Under the pieces are notes generated by a model. It was given only the letters and a program-made list of their open reading frames with translations, was not told where the DNA came from and ran no database searches. A DNA stretch of 64,000 nt from an uncultured Christensenella sp. (GTDB taxonomy: Bacteria; Bacillota; Clostridia; Christensenellales; Borkfalkiaceae): assembly GCA_910579705.1 (NCBI GenBank), contig CAJTUI010000013.1, positions 1 through 64,000 on the forward strand, given 5' to 3'. Positions 49,807-58,405 of this stretch are shown here, in pieces. The translations under genes were made by a program, and so were the position numbers. The stretch's first letter is position 1; the number at the start of each line of letters is the position of its first letter.

Positions 49807-50553
49807 ATGTCAAGAAAACCTTTTATAGCAGGAAACTGGAAAATGAATATGACCGCGGCAAGCGGGGAAAAACTTATCAAAGACCTTATCCCGCTCGTTA
49901 AAGACGCGGACTGCGACGTGTGCCTTTGCGTACCCGCAATACTCATTCCCGCAATGACGAAAGCCGCGGCGGGCAGCAACATAGCTATCGGCGCGGAAAA
50001 CGTGCACTGGGCGGCCTCGGGCGCGTACACGGGCGAAATTTCCGCGGATATGCTTAAAGAATACGGCGTTAAATACGTAATCATAGGCCACAGCGAAAGG
50101 CGCCAGTACTTCGGCGAGACCGACCGGACGGTAAACAAGCGCACCCTTGCCGCGCTTAACGCGGGCCTTACCCCTATCGTATGCGTGGGCGAGCTTTTGG
50201 AAGAGCGCGAAAGCGGAAAGACAAACGAAGTTCTCGACCGTCAGCTTGCCGAGGGACTTAAAGACATAGAAGACATAACCAAAATTGTTATCGCCTACGA
50301 ACCCGTATGGGCAATCGGCACGGGCAGAACCGCAACCGACGCGCAGGCGCAGGAAACGATTGCTTATATCCGCAAGAAAATCGGCGAACTTTTCTGCCCC
50401 AAATGCGCGGAGAAAATTATTATCCAGTACGGCGGAAGTATGAACGCGGGCAACTGCAAGGGGCTTATGGCTCAGAACGACATCGACGGCGGACTTATCG
50501 GCGGCGCGTCGCTTAAAACCGACTTTGCGGCGATAGTCAACTACAACAAATAA
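49807..50553 (+). CDS. tpiA: Triosephosphate isomerase
   Basis: This enzyme interconverts dihydroxyacetone phosphate and glyceraldehyde-3-phosphate. The 248-residue protein has the N-terminal FIAGNWKMNMT with the catalytic Lys, the electrophile His in IIGHSERRQYFGE, the catalytic Glu in AYEPVWAIGTG and the phosphate loop IQYGGSMNAGN with GGASL. It is complete and of normal length. It is followed 24 bases later by gpmI in the same transcript and lies near pgk, giving a lower-glycolysis cluster interrupted by the XRE unit. Confidence 0.96.
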   Translation: MSRKPFIAGNWKMNMTAASGEKLIKDLIPLVKDADCDVCLCVPAILIPAMTKAAAGSNIAIGAENVHWAASGAYTGEISADMLKEYGVKYVIIGHSERRQYFGETDRTVNKRTLAALNAGLTPIVCVGELLEERESGKTNEVLDRQLAEGLKDIEDITKIVIAYEPVWAIGTGRTATDAQAQETIAYIRKKIGELFCPKCAEKIIIQYGGSMNAGNCKGLMAQNDIDGGLIGGASLKTDFAAIVNYNK

Positions 50554-50577
50554 TCTGCTTTAACGGAGCGACTGTAA

Positions 50578-52131
50578 ATGAAAAAAACACCTTATGCATT
50601 AATTATAATGGACGGATACGGACTTGCCCCGTCGGGCGCAGGCAACGCCATATCAATCGACGGCAGTAAAAACGTAAACGCGCTTATAAAACAATACCCC
50701 TCCGCCACGCTCGGCGCGAGCGGAATGTGCGTGGGCCTTCCCGACGGACAGATGGGCAACAGCGAGGTCGGGCACCTGAATATGGGCGCGGGCCGTATCG
50801 TATATCAGGACCTGACAAAAATTACGAAATCAATTTCCGACGGCGACTTTTTCAATAATCCCGCGCTTATCAAGGCAATGGATTCGGCGAAAAACAACGG
50901 CAGGAAACTTCACCTTTACGGACTTCTTTCCGACGGCGGAGTGCACAGCCACATAACGCACGTCTACGCGCTTTTGAAAATGGCGAAGATGCGCGGCCTC
51001 GAAGAATGTTACGTTCACTGCTTTATGGACGGAAGGGACGTTTCCCCCACCTCCGGCGCGGACTTTATTCGCGGACTGCAAGCCGAAACCCAAAAGCTTG
51101 GCATAGGAAAAATAGCGTCGGTTTGCGGCAGATACTACGCTATGGACCGCGACAATAACTGGGACAGGATAGAAAAGGCGTACGATATGCTCACGCTCGG
51201 CGATGGAATTTCCGCGACCGACCCCGTAAAAGCCGTTGAGGACAGCTATGCGGACGGCGTTACGGACGAGTTTATCCTCCCCACTAAAATTTACGAGGAC
51301 GGCAAGCCGCTCGGACTTATCGAAAAGGCAGACAGCATAATTTGTTTCAACTTCCGCCCCGACCGCGCAAGACAGATTACGCGCGCCGTATCACAGCGCG
51401 AATTTATCGTCCCCAAGGGCACGGCATTCGAAAGAAAGACGGGTTATCTCGACCCCGTATACGTCTGCTTTACCGTTTACGACGCGCTTTTCGAAGGCAT
51501 AGACATAGCGTTCCCCAAAACGTCTATGGAAAACACGCTCGGAGAATACCTTGCTAAACTCGGCAAGAAACAGCTGAGAATAGCCGAAACCGAAAAATAC
51601 GCGCACGTTACGTTCTTCTTTAACGGCGGCGTCGAGCAACCCAACGAGAACGAAGTGCGCGACCTTATCCCCTCGCCAAAGGTTGCTACGTACGATTTAC
51701 AGCCCGAAATGAGCGCTTATGAGGTAACCGACAAGGTTCTCGAAGAGCTTGACGGCGGCGAGTTCGACGTTGTGATTTTGAACTTCGCTAACTGCGATAT
51801 GGTCGGACACACGGGCGTTATCCCCGCGGCGGTCAAGGCCGTAAATACCGTTGACGAGTGCGTAAAGAAAGTGCTTGACAAAATACTTGAAATGGGCGGC
51901 TCCGCACTACTTACCGCAGACCACGGAAACGCGGATAAACTATTGTCCGAGGACGGATCCCCCTTCACCGCTCACACGACGAACCCCGTGCCCGTAGTGC
52001 TTGTTTCGGATAAGTACAAGAACGTGAAACTGCGCGAGGACGGCGTGCTTGCCGACCTTGCCCCCACGCTTTTACAGCTTATGCAACTGCCCGTACCCGC
52101 GGAAATGACGGGAAAAAGCCTTATAAAATAA
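50578..52131 (+). CDS. gpmI: 2,3-bisphosphoglycerate-independent phosphoglycerate mutase
   Basis: This manganese enzyme converts 3- to 2-phosphoglycerate. The 517-residue protein has the metal-binding LIIMDGYGL, the phosphoserine loop GNSEVGHLNMGAGR, FMDGRDVSPTSG, FNFRPDRARQI, and the C-terminal metal block LTADHGNADKL with TAHTTNPVPVVL. All active-site regions are intact. Shine-Dalgarno CGGAG precedes the ATG. It closes the tpiA-gpmI transcript, which ends at a GC-rich terminator. Confidence 0.96.
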   Translation: MKKTPYALIIMDGYGLAPSGAGNAISIDGSKNVNALIKQYPSATLGASGMCVGLPDGQMGNSEVGHLNMGAGRIVYQDLTKITKSISDGDFFNNPALIKAMDSAKNNGRKLHLYGLLSDGGVHSHITHVYALLKMAKMRGLEECYVHCFMDGRDVSPTSGADFIRGLQAETQKLGIGKIASVCGRYYAMDRDNNWDRIEKAYDMLTLGDGISATDPVKAVEDSYADGVTDEFILPTKIYEDGKPLGLIEKADSIICFNFRPDRARQITRAVSQREFIVPKGTAFERKTGYLDPVYVCFTVYDALFEGIDIAFPKTSMENTLGEYLAKLGKKQLRIAETEKYAHVTFFFNGGVEQPNENEVRDLIPSPKVATYDLQPEMSAYEVTDKVLEELDGGEFDVVILNFANCDMVGHTGVIPAAVKAVNTVDECVKKVLDKILEMGGSALLTADHGNADKLLSEDGSPFTAHTTNPVPVVLVSDKYKNVKLREDGVLADLAPTLLQLMQLPVPAEMTGKSLIK

Positions 52132-52136
52132 TCTTA

Positions 52137-52164
52137 CCCCGCACGTTACGTGCGGGGAATTTTT
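52137..52164 (+). terminator. gpmI terminator
   Basis: CCCCGCACG (137-145) pairs with CGTGCGGGG (149-157) around a three-base loop, followed by AA and a run of seven T. It is a textbook intrinsic terminator. Confidence 0.9.
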
Positions 52165-52178
52165 TTAAGCGTAATTAT

Positions 52179-52207
52179 TTGCCTAAATTTTTTATTTGAA
52201 ATATAAT
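52179..52207 (+). promoter_or_regulatory. Promoter of the EamA transporter gene, predicted leaderless
   Basis: TTGCCT (179-184), 17 bases, TATAAT (202-207). The ATG is at 52215, seven bases after the box, so the mRNA should start at or within a base of the start codon. Confidence 0.72.
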
Positions 52208-52214
52208 AATACTG

Positions 52215-53174
52215 ATGCTGATTAAACAACCCGAAAAATTCTTCTCTAAAAATTACGTAGTGTGCATATGCGCAATCCTGTGCTGCGTGCTGTGGGGCAG
52301 CGCTTTCCCCTGCGTTAAAATAGGCTATAAGCTTTTCGACGTGGACACGCAGAACGTGCCCTCGCTTATGCTGTTTGCGGGAACCAGATTTGCGCTGGCA
52401 GGCGTGCTTGTAATCATATTCGGCAGTATCCTCAAACGCAGATTTTTATTGCCCAAAGCAAAAAATTTATGGCGCGTGGGCCTGCTGTCGGTATTCCAGA
52501 CAATCGCACAATACACCTTTTTTTATATAGGTCTTGCCAACACGGCTGGCGTCAAGGCCTCGGTATTGAACGGACTGGGCGTGTTTTTCACGATTATAGC
52601 CGCCTGTTTCATTTTCCGCACGGAAAAGTTCAATCTCATTAAATTCGCGGGTTGCGTGCTAGGGTTCGGCGGCGTGATACTCATAAATCTCGGCGGCGAC
52701 TTTTCTTTCACGTTTACCCTGCTCGGCGAAGGATTCGTAATTTTTTCGGGCCTGTCCGCGGCCGTTGCGGCGGGGCTTGTCAAGGTCTTTTCGAAATACG
52801 AGGACACCACCGCGCTTTGCGGCTATCAGTTCTTCATGGGCGGAACGGTGCTTGTAATTATCGGGCTTGCTACCGGCGGCGAGTTCCGTCCCGTTGCAGT
52901 CGGCAGTATCTTTATGCTACTCTATCTCGGGTTTCTATCGGCGTGCGCGTTTACGTTGCAGGGGTTTCTGTTGAAGTTCAATCCCGTGTCCAAAGTTGCG
53001 GTGTTCAAGAGCACCAATCCCATTTTCGGCGCGGTGTTTTCGGCGATTATACTCGGCGAAAGCGACCAGCTTTTATCCTACACCACGCTGATTGCGCTTG
53101 TGCTTGTGTGCGCTGGAATATTTATAATAAACAAATTCGGGGAAAAGAGTTTAAAATTTAAAAAATCGGGATAA
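52215..53174 (+). CDS. EamA/DMT-family transporter
   Basis: This integral membrane protein of the drug/metabolite transporter superfamily has 319 residues and ten predicted membrane segments in two EamA repeats (first half about 15-165, second about 175-310). The first repeat carries CCVLWGSAFPCVKIGYKL and FAGTRFALAGVLV, both typical. The substrate could be an amino acid, nucleobase or other metabolite and cannot be predicted. It has no Shine-Dalgarno and a leaderless-type promoter. It stands alone between the gpmI terminator and the secG promoter. Confidence 0.9.
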   Translation: MLIKQPEKFFSKNYVVCICAILCCVLWGSAFPCVKIGYKLFDVDTQNVPSLMLFAGTRFALAGVLVIIFGSILKRRFLLPKAKNLWRVGLLSVFQTIAQYTFFYIGLANTAGVKASVLNGLGVFFTIIAACFIFRTEKFNLIKFAGCVLGFGGVILINLGGDFSFTFTLLGEGFVIFSGLSAAVAAGLVKVFSKYEDTTALCGYQFFMGGTVLVIIGLATGGEFRPVAVGSIFMLLYLGFLSACAFTLQGFLLKFNPVSKVAVFKSTNPIFGAVFSAIILGESDQLLSYTTLIALVLVCAGIFIINKFGEKSLKFKKSG

Positions 53175-53200
53175 AATTTTTTAAACGGCCGCATTTTTGA

Positions 53201-53229
53201 TTGTAATTATTTTTTAACTGTGTTATACT
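53201..53229 (+). promoter_or_regulatory. secG promoter
   Basis: TTGTAA (201-206), 17 bases, TATACT (224-229). A leader of about 25 bases carries GAGG before the secG ATG. Confidence 0.7.
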
Positions 53230-53259
53230 CTTTAAGTAAATTTATTTGCGAGGATTATT

Positions 53260-53550
53260 ATGGTATCTAATTTACTTATCCGTGAAGGTTTATATCCCGT
53301 ATATCTGGCATTGTCGATTACCTGCCTTGTTATATTGTTTGTCGTGGCGCTTTTGACTATCATTATAGTTTTGTTCCAGAAAAGTAATTCGGACGGTATC
53401 CAGGGCATAACCGCTTCAAGCGAAACTTTCTTCGGTAAAAACAGAGGACAGTCTATCGAAAGCAAATTGAAGAAATGGACCTGGATTTGTTTGGGCGTAC
53501 TCGCTTTTCTTTCAATCGCTATCTTTATAGTCAATCTGGTTGTTGCGTAA
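53260..53550 (+). CDS. secG: Protein translocase subunit SecG
   Basis: SecG is the third core subunit of the SecYEG channel and helps SecA-driven export, which the lipoproteins in this window need. The 96-residue protein has two membrane segments (about 17-42 and 70-93) joined by the family loop LFQKSNSDGIQGITASSETFFGKNRGQS, of which QKSNSDGIQGI is the clearest part. Its position before rnr and smpB is the standard Bacillota order. A short terminator hairpin follows. Confidence 0.92.
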   Translation: MVSNLLIREGLYPVYLALSITCLVILFVVALLTIIIVLFQKSNSDGIQGITASSETFFGKNRGQSIESKLKKWTWICLGVLAFLSIAIFIVNLVVA

Positions 53551-53568
53551 AATTAAAGATTATCAGGG

Positions 53569-53596
53569 GCGGCTTTTCAAAGCCGCTTTATTTTTT
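53569..53596 (+). terminator. secG terminator, very close to the rnr start
   Basis: GCGGCTTT (569-576) pairs with AAAGCCGC (579-586), then TTTATTTTTT. The rnr ATG follows only four bases after the T-run, so leakage or antitermination may set rnr expression. Confidence 0.8.
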
Positions 53597-53600
53597 GGTT

Positions 53601-55667
53601 ATGAAATTAGAACAGAGATTATTTAACGAAATTAAAAACGGCAGGCTTGCGTTTAAGAACCTGACCCAGATTATCAGCACCCCTCCATTTATCGCGCACA
53701 ATAAACAGGAGAAAAAAACCGTCAGGCTTGCGCTTAAGCTGCTTGAAGAGCAGGATAAAATCGTCTGCGACAGAAAGGGGCGTTACTGCACGCCAGAGCA
53801 GCTGGGCGTGTTTTGCGGTAAAGTTCAGGGCAACGAGCGCGGTTTCGCATTCATTAAACCCGACGGCGGCGGAACGGATTTTTTCGTGCCGCGCAGTTCG
53901 CTTAACGGCGCGTTCGACGGCGACAGGGTAATTGCGGCGCACGTGCGCGGAACCGAGGACGAGGCCTATATCATTAAAATACTCGAACGCGGCCGCAGCA
54001 CGGTCGTTGGCACATACGAGCGCGGGCGGCTTTATCCGGACGATTTGAAAATGCCCGAAGTCATAATCCCTTCCCCCCTTTCCCTTAACGCCGCGGACGG
54101 CGACAAGGTTGTGTGCGAGATTACTGCCTATCATAAAAACGGACTGCCCGCAGGGAAAGTTACCGAGATTTTGGGCGAGGGCGGCGACTTTTTAACCGAA
54201 GAGCTTGGCATTATCCGCGCTTACGGGCTTTACGAGCAGTTTCCCGAACACGTTCTGAAACAGGCGGCCGAGGTCAGTGCCGAAAAAATCAGGGTCGACG
54301 GCAGGAAAGATTTAAGGGATAAAATCATATTCACTATCGACGGAGCCGATACCCGCGATATAGACGACGCAATTTCGCTTGAAATGCGGGACGGAAATTA
54401 CGTTTTAGGCGTGCATATCGCAGACGTAAGCCGATACGTGAAATACAAGTCCGCACTTGACAAGGAGGCCTATGCCCGCGGCACAAGCGTGTATTTCCCC
54501 GACAGGGTTTTGCCGATGTTACCGAAAGACCTTTCAAACGGCGCGTGCTCTTTAAACGAGGGCGAGGACAGATACGCGCTCTCCTGTATTATGACGTTCG
54601 ATAAGGACGGCAATCGCACCGGCGCGGAGATTTGCGAAAGCGTGATTAACAGCGCGCATAAAATGACTTATATAGACGTGACCGCCATTTGCGACGGCGA
54701 CTGCGTTCTGCGCGAAAAATACGCCGATATCGCGTGCATCGTAGACAATATGAAAGAGCTTTGCCTTATTATGGAAAGAAGACGGCAGGGCGCGGGCGAA
54801 GTCAACCTCGACGTGCGCGAGGCTAAAATATATATGAACGAGGACGGCGAGATAGTTATCCCCGATTACGAGCGCGGTATTTCAGAACGGATTATCGAGC
54901 AGTTTATGATTGCCGCAAACGAAACGGTTGCGGAATTCCTGCTCGGGAAAGAGGCGCCCTGCCTCTACCGCGTGCACGAAACGCCCGCGCCCGAGAAGGC
55001 GCAGACGCTTGCATCGTTTTTAAGGGATTTGGGAATTAACGCAAAGCTCGATTCGGAGAACGTAAAGCCAGCGGATTTTCGCGATATTTTGAACCGCGTT
55101 GCGGACAGGCCTTTCGCCGCCGTAGTAAACAAGGTTATGCTGAGAAGTATGCAGAAAGCGAGATACTGCGAAAAAAACCTCGGACACTTCGGGCTTGCGT
55201 CAGCGTGCTATTGCCACTTCACCTCCCCTATCCGCCGCTATCCGGACTTGTTTGTGCACCGCGCGGTGAAAGCGGTCTTGCAGGGCAACCGCAATAAATT
55301 GCAGACCTACGCCGAAATTTCCGCGCAGACGGGCATCGACTGCTCCGAACGCGAGCGCGTTGCCGACGAGGCCGAGCGCGCCGTGGACGATTTATACAAA
55401 GTCGTGTATATGTCCGAGCACATAGGCGAAACCTTCGAAGCGACTGTTTCGGGCGTAACCAACTTTGGAGTGTTCTGCGAGCTTGACAATGCTATAGAAG
55501 GCCTCATTCCCATAGAAACCCTGCCGCGCGACAAGTACGAGTTTATCGCGGAAAAGTTTATGCTTAAAGGCGGAAAAAACTGTTATAAACTGGGCGACAG
55601 GCTGAAAATACGCGTGGATAACTGCGATTTCGGCAGAATGCGCGTAATGTTTTCGCTTGACGGCTGA
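53601..55667 (+). CDS. rnr: Ribonuclease R
   Basis: This 3'-5' exoribonuclease degrades structured RNA and, with SmpB/tmRNA, defective mRNA. I start it at 53601 (MKLEQRLFNEIKNG); a longer frame would run back through secG. It has an N-terminal winged-helix region (about 1-65), cold-shock domains (about 70-225), an RNB catalytic domain (about 245-590, with DTRDIDDAISLE metal-binding acids and SPIRRYPDLFVHR) and one S1 domain at the end (about 610-688). At 688 residues it is typical and lacks the long lysine tail of E. coli RNase R. No clear Shine-Dalgarno or promoter lies between it and the secG terminator. Confidence 0.94.
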   Translation: MKLEQRLFNEIKNGRLAFKNLTQIISTPPFIAHNKQEKKTVRLALKLLEEQDKIVCDRKGRYCTPEQLGVFCGKVQGNERGFAFIKPDGGGTDFFVPRSSLNGAFDGDRVIAAHVRGTEDEAYIIKILERGRSTVVGTYERGRLYPDDLKMPEVIIPSPLSLNAADGDKVVCEITAYHKNGLPAGKVTEILGEGGDFLTEELGIIRAYGLYEQFPEHVLKQAAEVSAEKIRVDGRKDLRDKIIFTIDGADTRDIDDAISLEMRDGNYVLGVHIADVSRYVKYKSALDKEAYARGTSVYFPDRVLPMLPKDLSNGACSLNEGEDRYALSCIMTFDKDGNRTGAEICESVINSAHKMTYIDVTAICDGDCVLREKYADIACIVDNMKELCLIMERRRQGAGEVNLDVREAKIYMNEDGEIVIPDYERGISERIIEQFMIAANETVAEFLLGKEAPCLYRVHETPAPEKAQTLASFLRDLGINAKLDSENVKPADFRDILNRVADRPFAAVVNKVMLRSMQKARYCEKNLGHFGLASACYCHFTSPIRRYPDLFVHRAVKAVLQGNRNKLQTYAEISAQTGIDCSERERVADEAERAVDDLYKVVYMSEHIGETFEATVSGVTNFGVFCELDNAIEGLIPIETLPRDKYEFIAEKFMLKGGKNCYKLGDRLKIRVDNCDFGRMRVMFSLDG

Positions 55668-55697
55668 AAAATTATTTTACTATTAAAAAATTTATGG

Positions 55698-55703
55698 TAT
55701 AAT
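55698..55703 (+). promoter_or_regulatory. TATAAT box seven bases before smpB (leaderless)
   Basis: A perfect -10 box with only a weak -35 (TTTTAC at 675-680). The smpB ATG at 55711 follows after seven bases. This promoter would also drive metY and metA. Confidence 0.6.
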
Positions 55704-55710
55704 ATTCTAT

Positions 55711-56163
55711 ATGAAAACTATTGCGTATAACAGATACGCCACGTACGAATATTTTGTTCTTGAAAAGTACGAGGCGGGAATAGCGCTTGAAGGCGCGGAA
55801 GTCAAGTCTTTGAGGGCGGGAAACTGCAACCTTAAAGACAGCTTTTGCTTTATACGCGACGGCCAGCTTACGCTTAAAAACGCGCATATCGCCGTATACG
55901 ACAAGGCGGGCGCGTTCTCTACGAAAGAGAGCAAGCGCGACAGAAAACTTCTTATGCACCGCTATGAAATAGATAAGATAGTCGGGAAAATAAACGAAAA
56001 GGGCTACACCCTTATCCCGCTGTCGATTTATTTTTCTGGCAGTCTTGTAAAAGTCGAGGTGGCGCTTTGCAAGGGCAAGCAGAACTTCGATAAAAAACGC
56101 ACCATTGCCGAGCGCGACCAGAAACGCGCTCTGGACAGGCAGATAAAAGAATATACTAAATGA
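55711..56163 (+). CDS. smpB: SsrA-binding protein SmpB
   Basis: SmpB brings tmRNA to stalled ribosomes in trans-translation. The 150-residue protein has the oligonucleotide-binding barrel with YFVLEKYEAGIALEGAEVKSLR, shown by the parts LEKYEAGI and GAEVKSLRAG, then YTLIPLSIYF and the C-terminal basic tail KKRTIAERDQKRALDRQIKEYTK, which enters the ribosome. It lacks a Shine-Dalgarno. The tmRNA gene itself is not in the neighbouring spacers. It lies 43 bases after rnr and 9 bases before metY. Confidence 0.94.
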   Translation: MKTIAYNRYATYEYFVLEKYEAGIALEGAEVKSLRAGNCNLKDSFCFIRDGQLTLKNAHIAVYDKAGAFSTKESKRDRKLLMHRYEIDKIVGKINEKGYTLIPLSIYFSGSLVKVEVALCKGKQNFDKKRTIAERDQKRALDRQIKEYTK

Positions 56164-56172
56164 GGATAAACT

Positions 56173-57444
56173 ATGGAAAACTATAAACCCGACACACTTT
56201 GCGTACAGGCGGGATATTCCCCCAAAACGGGCGAGGCAAGAATACCGCCCGTAGTCCAGTCCACCACGTTCGTCTACGAGAAAACTCAGGATATGGCGGA
56301 CCTGTTCGACCTTAAAAGCGACGGCTATTTCTATACGAGGCTTGCAAACCCCACCGTCGCCGCGTTCGAAGGTAAAGTCGCGGCTCTCGAAGGCGGAGTC
56401 TGCGGCATAGGCTGCGCGTCGGGAATGAGCGCGACTGCGCTTGCAGTGTTTACCGTTGCCGGCGCGGGCGACAATATACTTTCCTCGCAGGCGGTATACG
56501 GCGGAACTTACAACCTCTTCTCCACCACCTTGCCAAAGCTTGGCATAGAGTGCAGATTTTTCGATCCAGACGCACCCGCGGAAGAAATCGAAAAGCTTAT
56601 CGACGATAAGACGAGAATGATATTTACCGAAACGGTTGCCAACCCCGCGATAATCGTGCTCGATTTCGAAAAAATCAATGCGATAGCAAAAAGACACGGA
56701 GTTCTGTTTGCGGTTGACAACACGCTTGCAACGCCCGTGCTGTGCCGCCCTAAGGAATGGGGAGCAAACATTATAATCCACTCCTCCTCCAAATATCTCG
56801 ACGGGCACGCGGCGGCGCTGGGCGGTATGATTATAGACGCGGGTAATTTCGATTTCAAGGGCAAAGCGCGCTACGCGCAGTTCAACACTCCGGACGAAAG
56901 CTATCACGGACTTGTGTACGCGGATTTACCCGTTGCGTTCGGAACGAAATGCCGCGCGCAGATGATGAGGGATTTCGGCGCGATTTTAAGCCCGCAAAAC
57001 GCGTTTTTAGCGTATCTGGGCTGCGACACGCTTGCGCTGAGAATGGAGCGCCACTCCTCCAACGCCGCAAAGGTTGCCGAATATCTTTCCAAGCACCCTA
57101 AGATAGAATGGATTTTGCACCCCTCTTTAAAGGACAACAAATACAACGCGCTCGCGAAAAAGTATCTTCCGAACGGTCAGGGCGGAATGATGAGTTTCGG
57201 CATTAAGGGCACCGTGGAAAAATGCGCGCGGTTTATGGAGGCGTTGAAACTTATCACGCAGGAAACGCACGTTGCGGACGTGAGAAGTTGCGTGTTGCAC
57301 CCCGCCTCCACCACGCACCGCCAGCTTTCCGAGGAGGACCTTGTCAAAGCGGGCGTGCCGCACAATCTTATAAGACTTTCGGTGGGAATAGAAAACCCCG
57401 ACGATATTATCGCCGATTTGAAACAGGCGCTTGAAAAGGTTTAA
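56173..57444 (+). CDS. metY: O-acetylhomoserine sulfhydrylase/aminocarboxypropyltransferase
   Basis: This PLP enzyme joins O-acetylhomoserine and sulfide to give homocysteine. The 423-residue protein has the family start PDTLCVQAGYSP, the substrate region YTRLANPTVAAFEGKVAALEGG, the PLP-binding acid in FAVDNTLATP and the Schiff-base lysine in IHSSSKYLDGH. The C-terminal SVGIENPDDIIADL is typical. It lies 3 bases before metA, which makes the acylated homoserine substrate, so the two form a methionine unit behind smpB. No SAM riboswitch precedes it. Confidence 0.92.
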   Translation: MENYKPDTLCVQAGYSPKTGEARIPPVVQSTTFVYEKTQDMADLFDLKSDGYFYTRLANPTVAAFEGKVAALEGGVCGIGCASGMSATALAVFTVAGAGDNILSSQAVYGGTYNLFSTTLPKLGIECRFFDPDAPAEEIEKLIDDKTRMIFTETVANPAIIVLDFEKINAIAKRHGVLFAVDNTLATPVLCRPKEWGANIIIHSSSKYLDGHAAALGGMIIDAGNFDFKGKARYAQFNTPDESYHGLVYADLPVAFGTKCRAQMMRDFGAILSPQNAFLAYLGCDTLALRMERHSSNAAKVAEYLSKHPKIEWILHPSLKDNKYNALAKKYLPNGQGGMMSFGIKGTVEKCARFMEALKLITQETHVADVRSCVLHPASTTHRQLSEEDLVKAGVPHNLIRLSVGIENPDDIIADLKQALEKV

Positions 57445-57447
57445 TTT

Positions 57448-58368
57448 ATGCCCATAGTTATTGATAAGGATATACCCGCGTATAAAATACTGACGGGCGA
57501 GAGAATATTCGTAATGGACAGCCAGAGGGCGGTTTCGCAGGAAATCCGTCCGATTGAGATTGCGATTTTAAATCTTATGCCCACCAAGGAAACCACGGAA
57601 ACGCAGTTTATGCGGCTACTGTCCAACTCTCCCTTACAAGTCAATATCACGCTTATCAAAACTTCCACTTATAATTCCACGCACACGGACAAAAGCCATC
57701 TGGACAGATTTTACAAGCAGTTCGATGAGATTAAGCACGCCAAATTCGACGGTATGATTATAACCGGCGCACCCGTTGAGAATATGCCGTTCGAAAAGGT
57801 TGCGTACTGGGCGGAGCTGAAAGAGATACTTGACTGGACCAGGACGAACGTGACCTCCACCCTGTTTATCTGCTGGGGCGCGCAGGCGGCGTTGCACTAC
57901 TTCTATAAAATAAAAAAGCACCCGCTGAAAGAAAAGTGCTTTGGAATATTCGCGCATAACCGCGTCAGAGACGGCGTGCCCGAACCGCTTATGCGCGGCA
58001 TTTCGGACGAGTTTCATATGCCGCATTCGAGGCATACGATTGTTTACGCAAAGGATATACTCGACGTGAAAAACCTTAAAATACTCGCGTACAGCAAGCG
58101 CGCGGGCGCGTCGATAATTAAGAGCGTGGACAACAGACAGGTTTTCGTTACGGGGCATATGGAATACGACCGCTACACGCTTAAAAACGAATACGAGCGC
58201 GACCTTGAAAAAGGGCTGGACATTAAACCGCCCGCAAACTATTTTTCCGACAAGCAAAAAACCGAAGTTAAAATGAACTGGTCGTCGACCGCAAACCTGT
58301 TCTACATAAACTGGCTGAACTACTACGTATATCAGGTAACGCCTTACGATATAAACGAGCAAAGATAA
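57448..58368 (+). CDS. metA: Homoserine O-acyltransferase (MetA)
   Basis: MetA acylates homoserine as the first committed step to methionine. The 306-residue protein matches the family throughout: IEIAILNLMPTKETTETQ, shown by its parts NLMPTK and TETQFMRLL, then the nucleophilic cysteine in ICWGAQAAL, the catalytic His/Glu region VTGHMEYDRYTL and the C-terminal LNYYVYQVTPYDI. Members in Bacillota often use acetyl-CoA, which agrees with the neighbouring O-acetylhomoserine enzyme. It starts directly behind metY, and a strong terminator follows. Confidence 0.94.
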   Translation: MPIVIDKDIPAYKILTGERIFVMDSQRAVSQEIRPIEIAILNLMPTKETTETQFMRLLSNSPLQVNITLIKTSTYNSTHTDKSHLDRFYKQFDEIKHAKFDGMIITGAPVENMPFEKVAYWAELKEILDWTRTNVTSTLFICWGAQAALHYFYKIKKHPLKEKCFGIFAHNRVRDGVPEPLMRGISDEFHMPHSRHTIVYAKDILDVKNLKILAYSKRAGASIIKSVDNRQVFVTGHMEYDRYTLKNEYERDLEKGLDIKPPANYFSDKQKTEVKMNWSSTANLFYINWLNYYVYQVTPYDINEQR

Positions 58369-58372
58369 AGAC

Positions 58373-58400
58373 AGCCCTCTGCCTGTTTCGGCAGAGGGCT
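58373..58400. terminator. Bidirectional terminator between metA and the protease gene
   Basis: Eleven-base perfect arms (373-383 and 390-400) with a six-base loop lie between the convergent stops. The plus-strand tail is ATTTATT. Confidence 0.8.
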
Positions 58401-58405
58401 ATTTA

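Noticed and set aside
55672..56907. Long open frame (411 codons) on the minus strand opposite smpB and metY
   Set aside because: It lies wholly antisense to two strongly conserved genes and has the low-complexity composition of a mirror frame; no domain is visible.
55668..57447. SAM riboswitch before the methionine genes
   Set aside because: The gaps before metY and metA are only a few bases and the 43-base gap before smpB cannot hold one.
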